The notes beneath the pieces were generated by a model. It worked only from the letters and a program-made list of their open reading frames with translations. It was not told where the DNA came from and searched no databases. Below, piece after piece: positions 53,588 to 60,976 of a stretch of DNA of 64,000 bases. Location of the stretch: contig NZ_JBCNKR010000006.1 of assembly GCF_039595935.1 (NCBI RefSeq), positions 2,576,001 through 2,640,000 of the forward strand. The letters are read 5' to 3'. The translations under genes and the position numbers were made by a program. Each line of letters begins with the position of its first letter. Position 1 is the stretch's first letter. The DNA comes from Flavobacterium sp. (GTDB taxonomy: Bacteria > Bacteroidota > Bacteroidia > Flavobacteriales > Flavobacteriaceae).

Positions 53588-54229
53588 TTATTTTGGAGGC
53601 AGAGAACCGTCTTTTCTCATTTCTTTAACTACAGCCTGCATTATAGCATCAACAGTTTGTCCTACATCAGTAACGTAATCAGATCTTGTAGTTCCTGTCC
53701 AGATTAGTTTATTTTCTTTTAAAGAAAAAATATTGGTTTCGACCATATAATATGTTGATTCAGAATAATAGCCGGGATCATAGAAAGCTGGCGAATACAT
53801 TCCGTACCAGTTTCCAAAACCATAACCATACATTCCGGAATATAAACCGTCAAAACCACCGTAATACATTCCTGTATAACTTCCGGGTACGTAAGTAGTT
53901 TCTTTTTCTGTACTAACCAAACGCATGGTAACAACGCCGTCGAAGTTTTCGTCTTGCAGGATCTTTAGTTTTTGATCCTGTGTTAGCTTTTTGGTGTCTT
54001 CGTTTAAGTATTGATAAGAAGTTTTAAAAATAGGGTTGCTAGCAGCAATTCTGTTTTCTGCTATACGTCTGGAAGCTTCGTCTTTAACTAATGCAACCAC
54101 TAAAACCTTTTTAAAGTGTTCCTGAGCGACGGTTATTTTCGGATCTCTCCAGCTATTTACAATAGTAGTATTACTGCCACAACCTGAAAGTGACAGAATT
54201 ACAAACAATAGAATTAAGTACTTTTTCAT
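53588..54229 (-). CDS. Lipoprotein, DUF4136-like
   Basis: A 213-residue lipoprotein with a clear lipobox (LSLSGC; Cys at residue 17). The mature part starts with a short VNSWRDP motif and a beta-alpha region (FKKVLVVALVKDEASRRIAENRI), then a glycine- and tyrosine-rich central stretch (about residues 115-150, YTGMYYGGFDGLYSGMYGYG) and a C-terminal VETNIFSLKENKLIWTGTTRS. This looks like DUF4136-type lipoproteins. The Gly/Tyr stretch is unusual and may be flexible or surface-exposed. Function unknown. It ends in its own terminator. Confidence 0.8.
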   Translation of the reverse strand: MKKYLILLFVILSLSGCGSNTTIVNSWRDPKITVAQEHFKKVLVVALVKDEASRRIAENRIAASNPIFKTSYQYLNEDTKKLTQDQKLKILQDENFDGVVTMRLVSTEKETTYVPGSYTGMYYGGFDGLYSGMYGYGFGNWYGMYSPAFYDPGYYSESTYYMVETNIFSLKENKLIWTGTTRSDYVTDVGQTVDAIMQAVVKEMRKDGSLPPK

Positions 54230-54295
54230 ATTTTACAGTTAATGTTTGTAGTAAAAATAACTATAAAATATTAATTAATAGGTGTTTACATAAAA

Positions 54296-54325
54296 TTAAA
54301 AAAGCTTAATTATAAGCTTTTTTAA
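54296..54325 (-). terminator. Terminator overlapping the smpB stop codon
   Basis: TTAAAAAAGCTTA (54296-54308) and TAAGCTTTTTTAA (54313-54325) form a 13-bp stem with a 4-nt loop. The last codons and the stop of smpB (54306-54308) lie inside it. Confidence 0.75.
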
Positions 54326-54761
54326 TTCTGTCGAGATCACGTTTTGTGTCTGCTTCTTTTAAAGATTCACGCTTGTCGTAGTTTTTCTTTCCTTTACAAA
54401 GACCAATCTGCAGTTTTGCAAGCCCTTTTTCGTTTGTAAATAATTTTAGCGGAACAATAGTAAGACCTTTTGCCTGAACACTTTTATGAAGCGTTTTTAA
54501 TTCTTTTTTATTTAAAAGCAATTTACGTTCACTTCTGGATTTATGATTGAACTGATTTCCAAACGAATATTCTTCAATATAGGTATTAATTGCAAAAAGT
54601 TCCATACCGCTAAATTCGCAAAAGCTTTCGGTAATATTCGCTTTTCCTAATCGGATAGATTTGATTTCGGTTCCTGCCAAAACAATTCCGGCAGTATAAG
54701 TATCGATTATTTCATAATCGAATCGCGCTCTCTTATTAAGTATATTGACTGATTTTAACAT
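54306..54761 (-). CDS. smpB: SsrA-binding protein SmpB
   Basis: A 151-residue RNA-binding protein that partners tmRNA in ribosome rescue. I start it at ATG 54761 ([18 protein letters not shown]); a frame opening at 54803 adds 14 residues that run across the -7 promoter element. Marks: [20 protein letters not shown], the tmRNA-binding [14 protein letters not shown], and the basic C-terminal tail [16 protein letters not shown]...[11 protein letters not shown] that enters the decoding centre. The ssrA gene is not in this window. The promoter geometry implies a leaderless message. Confidence 0.97.
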   Translation of the reverse strand: MLKSVNILNKRARFDYEIIDTYTAGIVLAGTEIKSIRLGKANITESFCEFSGMELFAINTYIEEYSFGNQFNHKSRSERKLLLNKKELKTLHKSVQAKGLTIVPLKLFTNEKGLAKLQIGLCKGKKNYDKRESLKEADTKRDLDRIKKAYN

Positions 54762-54766
54762 GGGTA

Positions 54767-54774
54767 CAAAAGTA
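54767..54774 (-). promoter_or_regulatory. -7 promoter element, smpB (leaderless geometry)
   Basis: CAAAAGTA on the plus strand is TACTTTTG on the minus strand, separated from the ATG by exactly 5 nt, so the message should start at the start codon. Confidence 0.6.
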
Positions 54775-54865
54775 AGTAAAATTGTAAAACTACCTATGCT
54801 CAAATATAATTAAAGATTTCTTTTAATCTATGATTTTAATCAGCTTCAACGCAAAACCTTACGCA

Positions 54866-54873
54866 TAAGTTTG
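54866..54873 (+). promoter_or_regulatory. -7 promoter element, outer-membrane protein gene
   Basis: TAAGTTTG matches TAnnTTTG, 25 bp before the ATG at 54899. Confidence 0.5.
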
Positions 54874-54898
54874 TTCTGTAATTATAAAACAAACTAAA

Positions 54899-55531
54899 AT
54901 GAAAAAGATCTTTACATTAATTGGTATTGCATTAATTGGTTTATCTGCAAAAGCTCAGAATCAGGGATTAAAAGGTGCCTGGTTTGCAACTTCGCAATTT
55001 GGTTATCAGCAGACAAAAACTGCGGATCAAAAAAATACAAATTTATCTGTACTTCCTGTTGTGGGTACATTCGTAACACCTTCAGTTGCTGTTGGGGCAG
55101 GAATTGGATTTATTAATATAAAAGCAGATTCTAATGCCGGAACAGTTGCAAAAACAGACTTATTTGTTATTCAGCCTTTGGCAAGAAAATATTGGAATGT
55201 AGCTGGCTCATTGTACTTTTTTGGACAAGCAGCTTTGCCTATCATCACCGGAAAAGAAAAAGAAAGCGAGTTGAAAGTTAATCAGTTTGGATTATCAGTA
55301 TCGGGAGGTTTTGATTATTTCGTAACGAAAAACTTCTCAGTTGAGTTCTCTTACGATTTGGCGAATTTTACTTCAACAACTCTGGAGCCTAAAAATGGAG
55401 AAAAAACGACTGTTACAAATTTTGGATTGGCGCATGTTGCAAATGTTGACCCATTTTATAATACAGCTCTTGCAGGAAGTAACCCAAATCTAACTTCGCC
55501 GCTTTCTTTTGGATTTAAGTTCATTTTTTAA
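54899..55531 (+). CDS. Outer-membrane beta-barrel protein
   Basis: A 210-residue exported protein: signal peptide MKKIFTLIGIALIGLSAKAQ, then alternating hydrophobic and polar strands with glycines (VAVGAGIGFINI, FGLSVSGGFDYFVT, FSVEFSYDLANF) and a C-terminal FGFKFIF ending in Phe, the outer-membrane insertion signal. This is a small eight-strand OmpA/OmpW-sized barrel of the porin-like families common in Bacteroidetes. No function can be assigned. It is flanked by its own -7 element and a strong hairpin. Confidence 0.88.
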   Translation: MKKIFTLIGIALIGLSAKAQNQGLKGAWFATSQFGYQQTKTADQKNTNLSVLPVVGTFVTPSVAVGAGIGFINIKADSNAGTVAKTDLFVIQPLARKYWNVAGSLYFFGQAALPIITGKEKESELKVNQFGLSVSGGFDYFVTKNFSVEFSYDLANFTSTTLEPKNGEKTTVTNFGLAHVANVDPFYNTALAGSNPNLTSPLSFGFKFIF

Positions 55532-55557
55532 TTATTGAATTGTTCAGGCCAATTCAT

Positions 55558-55565
55558 TAATTTTG
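55558..55565 (+). promoter_or_regulatory. -7 promoter element, VF530 gene
   Basis: TTAATTTTG contains TAATTTTG (55558-55565), 53 bp before the ATG at 55619. Transcription would start inside or at the foot of the hairpin at 55568, so that hairpin would cap this message's 5' end. Confidence 0.45.
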
Positions 55566-55567
55566 CA

Positions 55568-55598
55568 AAAAGACCGTTCTGTTTTGAACGGTCTTTTG
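55568..55598 (+). terminator. Terminator after the beta-barrel gene (or 5' hairpin of VF530 mRNA)
   Basis: AAAAGACCGTTC (55568-55579) pairs perfectly with GAACGGTCTTTT (55586-55597) around TGTTTT. It is a standard terminator for the gene upstream. Confidence 0.85.
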
Positions 55599-55618
55599 TG
55601 TTATTTAAAATTTATAAA

Positions 55619-55843
55619 ATGGAAAGTAAATCTAAAGACCCGCTTCACGGTATTACACTTCAAAAAATTGTCGAAACTTTGGTTGATTATTATGGTTTTG
55701 ACACTTTAGGCGAATTAATTCCTATAAAATGTTTCAACTCAAATCCCAGTGTAAAATCAAGCTTGACTTTTTTAAGAAAAACCGATTGGGCACGAAAAAA
55801 AGTAGAAGAGTTGTATATAAAAACGCTTCCTAAACTTAGCTGA
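55619..55843 (+). CDS. VF530-family DNA-binding protein
   Basis: A 74-residue protein when started at ATG 55619 ([15 protein letters not shown]); the longer frame from 55535 crosses a hairpin and a -7 element and is not used. It matches the VF530 (DUF2132) family: [48 protein letters not shown]. Family members bind DNA in vitro and are found in many bacteria; the biological role is not known. It converges with the DUF3575-like gene on the minus strand, only 2 bp apart. Confidence 0.88.
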   Translation: MESKSKDPLHGITLQKIVETLVDYYGFDTLGELIPIKCFNSNPSVKSSLTFLRKTDWARKKVEELYIKTLPKLS

Positions 55844-55845
55844 TT

Positions 55846-56403
55846 TTAATTTAGTTTATACGAAATCATTACGCCGCCACGGTACGGAAGCCATTCGCCG
55901 CTTTTGTTCCAGTGTTCTGCAGTTTCATATCTTCCCGGAGTTCCATCGTTATAATAACCGTGGTAAAAGCCCTGGTGCCATCCGCCGCCCGCAAAAATAT
56001 CCAGTAAAAACTTATCGTTTAATTTAATGTTATAACCAACAGTAACACCTATACGGTAACCAAAACCATGTTCGTATTTGTTTGTGTCCCAGTAGTTCCA
56101 TTTTTGAAGCTGATAAAAATCGGGACCAATATGACCTCCAAGATAAAATCCGTTGTATTTTTCCTTAAAATGATAACGAACTTCCGGGGTAAAAGTGTAA
56201 AATTCCATCGGATTATTTCCGTTAAAAGATTTCCAAAAAGAAGCCATAACATCAAAACTAAAAGTTGTTTTTTCTCCAATGCTGGTTTCTATACCAATGT
56301 TTGGAATACCTACTGCGGCAGTTGCTCCGTTAAATTTTATAAAAGTCTGACTTTGTAATTGAATAGATAAAAAGAGAATAATAAAGGCGAATAATTTCTT
56401 CAT
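55846..56403 (-). CDS. Outer-membrane protein, DUF3575-like
   Basis: A 185-residue exported protein when started at ATG 56403 (MKKLFAFIILFLSIQLQSQ is a signal peptide); a frame from 56457 adds 18 residues that cross the palindrome and -7 element. The mature part is beta-barrel-like: FNGATAAVGIPNIGIETSIG, FYTFTPEVRYHFKEKYNGFYLGGHIG and IGVTVGYNIKLN match DUF3575 (outer-membrane, OmpA-like barrels). It is rich in Trp, Tyr and His near the C-terminus. Function unknown. Confidence 0.82.
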   Translation of the reverse strand: MKKLFAFIILFLSIQLQSQTFIKFNGATAAVGIPNIGIETSIGEKTTFSFDVMASFWKSFNGNNPMEFYTFTPEVRYHFKEKYNGFYLGGHIGPDFYQLQKWNYWDTNKYEHGFGYRIGVTVGYNIKLNDKFLLDIFAGGGWHQGFYHGYYNDGTPGRYETAEHWNKSGEWLPYRGGVMISYKLN

Positions 56404-56416
56404 GGTATTTTTTGTG

Positions 56417-56451
56417 ATTGCGGCCGCAATTTGTTTTCGGCCACAAATATA
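56417..56451 (-). promoter_or_regulatory. -7 element and GC-rich palindrome, DUF3575-like gene
   Basis: CAAATATA (56444-56451) is TATATTTG on the minus strand. Between it and the ATG lies ATTGCGGCCGCAAT (56417-56430), a perfect 14-bp palindrome and a NotI site, rare in such AT-rich DNA. In RNA, GGCCG near the 5' end can pair with CGGCC of the palindrome. Confidence 0.5.
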
Positions 56452-56496
56452 ACGCAATACTAGGTTTACTATTGCAGTATTTGATGTTTTTAAGTA

Positions 56497-57054
56497 TTAT
56501 TTTTTATCAGAAACTAATAAAGAATAAATTACTTTGTCCAGAAATTTGCCTTCCCAAAATTCTGCTTCACGTAAATGTGCCTCTCTTACAAAACCGCATT
56601 TTTCTAATACCTTTTCAGAAGCTGCGTTTTCAGGATCTATAACCGCTTCTATCGAATGTAATTTTAAATCTTCAAAACCATATTGTATTAATCGGTTTAC
56701 GGCTTCGGGAATAATTCCTTTTCCGTGAAAATCAGGCGAAAGCATATAACCAATTTCGGCACGGTGATTTTCGGGCTGCATTCTGTAATACCCAATTATG
56801 CCCAAAAGTTTAGGGTTTCCTTTTAAAGTTATGCCCCAATTTACGCCAACATTCGAATCGATTTTTTCATCAATCATTGTAATATGATCGAGAGCATCCT
56901 GATTGTTTTTTACCAATGGACGCGGGATATATTTCATAGTTTCAGGATTCGAACGTAATTCGAAAACTTCATTAACATCATCATTTGTAATTCTTCTTAA
57001 AAGCAAACGCTCTGTTTCGATTACAGGAAATGGGTGAAAGTTAAATTCTATCAT
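56497..57054 (-). CDS. GNAT N-acetyltransferase, RimJ/RimL-like
   Basis: A 185-residue GNAT protein. Strand-1/helix region ETERLLLRRITNDDVNEVFELR is typical of the RimJ/RimL subgroup; GYMLSPDFHGKGIIPEAVNRLI holds the acetyl-CoA binding loop, and DPENAASEKVLEKCGFVREAHLREAEF the C-terminal segment. It may acetylate a ribosomal protein N-terminus or another amine. It lies 8 bp after the mutarotase-like gene on the same strand, so the two are co-transcribed. Confidence 0.9.
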   Translation of the reverse strand: MIEFNFHPFPVIETERLLLRRITNDDVNEVFELRSNPETMKYIPRPLVKNNQDALDHITMIDEKIDSNVGVNWGITLKGNPKLLGIIGYYRMQPENHRAEIGYMLSPDFHGKGIIPEAVNRLIQYGFEDLKLHSIEAVIDPENAASEKVLEKCGFVREAHLREAEFWEGKFLDKVIYSLLVSDKK

Positions 57055-57062
57055 TTTTTAAT

Positions 57063-57914
57063 TTATAAAATTTTGATACTGAATTGAGAATGAAAAGTCT
57101 GATCTACATCTAAAACTAAAATCCCTTCTTTTTTAAACAAATCTCCTGTATTATCTGCTGTGTCAGAATAACCAAACCAAGGTTCGATACAAACAAAAGG
57201 AGCCTTATTTTTTGTCCAGATTCCTAAACTCGGAAAATCTTCAAAATCAACCTGAATATAAGGTTTAGAATTTTCCAGAATCGTAAGTGAATTTGATTCT
57301 AAGGTTTTAAAAACCAAAGCATCATTCTCAAAAAGTTTATAATTTAAAGGAACAATATTTCCTGTCGTTTTTAAAGTTTCGGTTTTATTCGAAATTAAAT
57401 CATTTTCAAGAAGATTATATTTCAAAGATTCTTCTTTTTCAAACTTAAAAGCATAATTTTCAAAGTTTTCAGGAAGTGCAATTGCAGGATGCGCACCTAT
57501 AGAAAACGGCATTTTTGATTCACTTTTATTGATAACAATGTATTCAATATTTAGTGAAGTATTTTCGATTGTATAAATAAGCTGCAGTTCAAACTCAAAA
57601 GGATATTTTTTTAGAGTTTCAGCATTTGATTCTAAAGAAAAAACAGCACTGTTTCCTGTTTTTTCAACCAGCTGAAATTCCATATCTCTGGCAAAACCAT
57701 GTCTTGGCAATTGATATTCTTTTCCATCAATCGTATAAATATTATTTTTTAAAGTACCCACAATCGGAAAAAGAACAGGTGAGTGTTTACCCCAGAAATC
57801 AGGATTTCCTTCCCAGATATATTCTTTGTTTTGATTGTCTTTTAATGAAAATAATTCAGCTCCGGCATTTTTAATTGAAGCTTTAAGTATTGAATTTGAT
57901 ATAGTTGTGTTCAA
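57063..57914 (-). CDS. Aldose 1-epimerase family protein
   Basis: A 283-residue beta-sandwich protein of the galactose-mutarotase-like fold. Marks: NAGAELFSLKDNQNKEYIWEG at the N-terminus, HSPVLFPIVGTL, a conserved PRHGFARDMEF with the substrate-binding His, IGAHPAIALP, and CIEPWFGYSDTADN near the C-terminus, where the Glu is catalytic in the family. This is the YeaD/aldose 1-epimerase-like subgroup; its sugar is unknown. It shares an operon with the GNAT gene and is divergent from the M1 peptidase. Confidence 0.9.
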   Translation of the reverse strand: MNTTISNSILKASIKNAGAELFSLKDNQNKEYIWEGNPDFWGKHSPVLFPIVGTLKNNIYTIDGKEYQLPRHGFARDMEFQLVEKTGNSAVFSLESNAETLKKYPFEFELQLIYTIENTSLNIEYIVINKSESKMPFSIGAHPAIALPENFENYAFKFEKEESLKYNLLENDLISNKTETLKTTGNIVPLNYKLFENDALVFKTLESNSLTILENSKPYIQVDFEDFPSLGIWTKNKAPFVCIEPWFGYSDTADNTGDLFKKEGILVLDVDQTFHSQFSIKIL

Positions 57915-58100
57915 AATAGTATAATTGAAAGAAATTAGTTTTAAATCCAGATGTAAATATATTTTATAAATTTTATTTTTTTAGGAAAATGCTTCAATTT
58001 ATTTTTTTAATAAATTTTTGCTAAAATTAAATTTATGCTTTTGGTTTTCTCTGTAAATAGCTTTTTTTTCATTAATTTGCTACATAAACAGCTAAAAAAT

Positions 58101-60372
58101 ATGAAAAAACAATCTTCAAGAGCCTTACTAACCATGGCTTTGTTTGTTGGAGTTTCTTCTGTATGGGCGCAGCAAACGCCTTCTGCTACAGCAGCTACCC
58201 CAGCAAATAATTACAATTATCATGATGCATTTGCACCAAATTTTTACACTAAAAATGGTACTTCTACACGTACAGCAAGTGGTCAGCCGGGAGTTGAATA
58301 TTGGCAGAACAGAGCCGACTATCAAATAACGGCAAAGCTAAACGGAACTACAAATGAAATTATTGGTACAGATGAAATTACCTATACTAATAATAGTCCT
58401 GAGAAAATGTCATTTTTATGGGTGTATCTGGATCAAAACTTATTTAAAGACGATTCTAGAGGAAACGCTGTTGTGCCATTGACAGGAAGCCGTAACGGAG
58501 CTCAGGGTCAGGTTTTTGATGGAGGAAATAAAATAAAATCAGTAAAAGTAATTTCTGTTGGAAAAAAGAAAACAGAAGTTGACGCAAAATATATTATTAC
58601 AGATACAAGAATGCAGATTTTTCTTCCGGAAGAATTAGGCTGCAAAAGGAGCTTCTGTAAAAGTTAAAATCGAATTCTCATTCATTGCTCCGTTTGAAGG
58701 ATCAGACAGAATGGGAGTTTTAGAAACCAAAAACGGAAAAATCTTTACAATTGCACAATGGTACCCGCGTATGTGTGTATTTGATGATGTAAAAGGATGG
58801 AACACAGCACCCTATTTAGGAGCGTCTGAGTTTTATTTAGAATATGGAGATTTTGATGTTAAATTGACAGTTCCGGCAGATCACTACGTTGTCGCTTCTG
58901 GAGAATTAGTAAACGGTTCAGAAGTTCTTTCTGCAGAACAGTTAAAACGTTACAATGAGGCTTCTCAAAGTGACAAAACGGTTATGATTCGTACGGCAGA
59001 AGAAGTTGCAGCAACAGCAAATACAAATGCTTCTGCAGAAAAAACATGGCATTATAAAATTAAAAATGCACGTGACTTTTCTTGGGCTTCGTCACCAGCT
59101 TTTATTTTAGATGGAGCAAAAATCAATTTACCAAGCGGTAAAAAATCATTGGCATTATCTGCGTATCCTGTAGAAAGTGCAGGCAGAGATGCTTACGGAC
59201 GTTCAACTGAATATGTAAAAGCATCTATCGAAAATTATTCTAAAAGATGGTTTGAATTTCCTTATCCTGCAGCAACAAACGTAGCAGGTAACGAAGGCGG
59301 AATGGAATATCCAGGAATTGTTTTCTGCGGATGGAAATCGAAAACAGATGATTTATGGGGAGTTACAGATCACGAATTCGGACACATTTGGTTCCCGATG
59401 ATTGTAGGTTCAAATGAGCGTTATTTTGCATGGATGGATGAAGGTTTTAATACTTTTATCAATTCTGTAAGTTCATATGACTTTAATAATGGTGAGTACA
59501 AACAGCCTGCTTCAAACTTACACGAAGATGCTGAATACATTACAGGTGTAAAATTAGAGCCAATTATGAGTTCTCCAGATAACATGAAAGAAGCTAATAT
59601 TGGTGTTTTATGTTATGTAAAACCAAGTGCAGGTTTAGTTATTTTAAGAGAACAGGTTTTAGGACAAGAGCGTTTTGATAAAGCGTTACGTACTTATGTT
59701 GAGCGCTGGGCTTATAAACATCCAACTCCGGATGATTTCTTTAGAACAATAGAAAATGTTGCCGGAGAAGATTTAAGCTGGTTCTGGAGAAGCTGGTTTG
59801 TAAACAACTGGCGTTTTGACCAAGGAATCAATTGGATTAAATATGTGAAAAACGATCCGGCAAAAGGTGTAATTATCAATGTTGAAAACTTTGACAAAAT
59901 GCCAATGCCAATTGTTTTAGACGTTAAAACAAAAAGCGGAAAAGTAACAAGAGTTAAATTACCTGTGGAAATCTGGCAGCGTAATAACGACTGGTCTTTC
60001 AAACACAATTCAACTGAAGAAATTGAAAGTATTACTTTAGATCCAGACAACGCTTTTCCAGATTATAACGACAGTAATAATGTTTGGAAAGCGGGAAACG
60101 GAAAAATTGAAAAAGATATTATTCTGGATGGATATCTGGGAAGTTATGTTACTGCTAAATCTCCTTTAACAATTGAATTAACGGAGAAAAACAGCACTCT
60201 GCATGCAGAACTTCCAAATTATCCACAATTCACTCTTTCTCCGGTAGCAGGTGAAAAAGATACATTTGAATCAAAAAGAGCCGGATTAAAATTCAAATTT
60301 AACGAAGCCAAAACAGCTTTTGATATGACACTTACAGGAAACGGACAAGTAATTCCGTTTACGAAAAAGTAA
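58101..60372 (+). pseudogene. M1-family metallopeptidase, broken by a one-base frameshift
   Basis: The frame from ATG 58101 has a signal peptide ending VWAQ and an N-terminal M1 domain (ITAKLNGTTNEIIGTDEITYTNNSP), but ends at 58667. The remainder, coding frame from 58639 to 60372, carries the catalytic part: HEFGH with a Glu 18 residues on (EGFNTF), then the C-terminal region. At 58638-58639 there are two Gs where one would restore a continuous [15 protein letters not shown]. Without the shift the protein would have about 756 residues, a normal secreted M1 peptidase of Bacteroidetes. It is either a real recent pseudogene or a sequencing error. A strong terminator follows. Confidence 0.88.
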
Positions 60373-60392
60373 TTATTTAAAATAGAAATATT

Positions 60393-60435
60393 CAAAACCC
60401 GATAATTAGAAATAGTTATCGGGTTTTGTTTTTTT
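60393..60435 (+). terminator. Rho-independent terminator after the M1 peptidase
   Basis: CAAAACCCGATAA (60393-60405) pairs perfectly with TTATCGGGTTTTG (60416-60428), 13 bp, followed by a T run. Confidence 0.93.
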
Positions 60436-60512
60436 GTTTCAAGTTTTAAGTTTCAGGTTTCAAGTTTCAGGTTTCAAGTTTCAGGTTTCAGGTTTCAGGT
60501 TTCAGGTTTCAG
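60436..60512. repeat. 7-bp tandem repeat GTTTCAR, 11 copies
   Basis: Eleven head-to-tail copies of a 7-bp unit; ten are GTTTCAA or GTTTCAG and one is GTTTTAA. The last five are all GTTTCAG. Just after it, 60525-60560 has a looser decamer-like series (CCTTAGAA, CCTTAGCAA, CTTAGAATC). Slippage should make this locus length-variable. Confidence 0.95.
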
Positions 60513-60617
60513 GTTTGCGTAATCAAATTAAAACCTTAGAACCTTAGCAACTTAGAATCTCAGTATCTTTCAAAAAATAACTTTTCATTAAAAAAATGTT
60601 AGAATTTTAATTTTTTG

Positions 60618-60647
60618 TTTTGTGAATTAAAAAATAATGTACTTTTG
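60618..60647 (+). promoter_or_regulatory. Promoter of the arginine operon leader
   Basis: TTTTG (60618-60622) and TACTTTTG (60640-60647) are 17 bp apart; the second is identical to the rpsF -7 box. The message should start near 60653, at the 5' foot of the leader's outer stem. Confidence 0.7.
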
Positions 60648-60652
60648 CACCG

Positions 60653-60820
60653 ATGAATAAAATAAGTTTACATACAACTTCTTTGTCACGGACAAACTCA
60701 CCGATTACTTCTCCCGAAGTACGGACGCTATCTCTATAGTGTTCACTGAGTTTTATAGCCGTATATTTATTCATATCCATTTTTCATTTTGAAATCACAT
60801 AATTTGTCCATTGGACAAAC
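60653..60820 (+). ncRNA. Structured leader of the arginine operon (candidate cis-regulatory RNA)
   Basis: The transcript should begin at ATGAATAAA (60653-60661), which pairs with TTTATTCAT (60766-60774). Inside, ACGG (60688-60691) and AAACTCA (60694-60700) pair with CCGT (60759-60762) and TGAGTTT (60747-60753). This closes a junction holding TACTTC-TCCC-GAAGTA (60706-60721) and CTAT-CTCT-ATAG (60728-60739). A rival hairpin TTTGTC-ACG-GACAAA (60682-60696) uses the same bases as the junction stem. A near-copy of that palindrome, TTTGTCCA-T-TGGACAAA, lies at 60803-60819. The same stretch also holds a 28-codon frame (60653-60739) with no ribosome-binding site. No known riboswitch class was recognised. 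Confidence 0.5.
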
Positions 60821-60974
60821 ATATCCTAAAAGTATTTATTATTTTGTAAATTTTCTTGATCAAGTTTTTGATTTTGAGAATGTTACTTCTGTTTTGCTTA
60901 ATTTTATTGGATTCAATTCTGGATTTCAAACGAATCAATATGCTTTAATTTTTAACTCTAACTTCAATTATTGA
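60789..60974 (+). other. Leader-distal open frame of doubtful coding status
   Basis: A 61-codon frame begins with TTG and ends with TGA 2 bp before the GNAT start. Its translation is rich in Phe, Asn and Ser and matches nothing I know. It begins 14 bp after the leader stem and contains the second TTTGTC/GGACAAA palindrome. Translation might couple to the GNAT gene, but I regard it as unproven. Confidence 0.25.
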
Positions 60975-60976
60975 AA

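Noticed and set aside
58035-58100. Earlier ATG for the M1 peptidase
   Set aside because: Adds 22 hydrophobic residues ahead of a complete signal peptide; ATG 58101 is the better start.
60436-60512. Short regular repeats as a CRISPR array
   Set aside because: A 7-bp tandem unit without spacers is a microsatellite; no cas genes are near.
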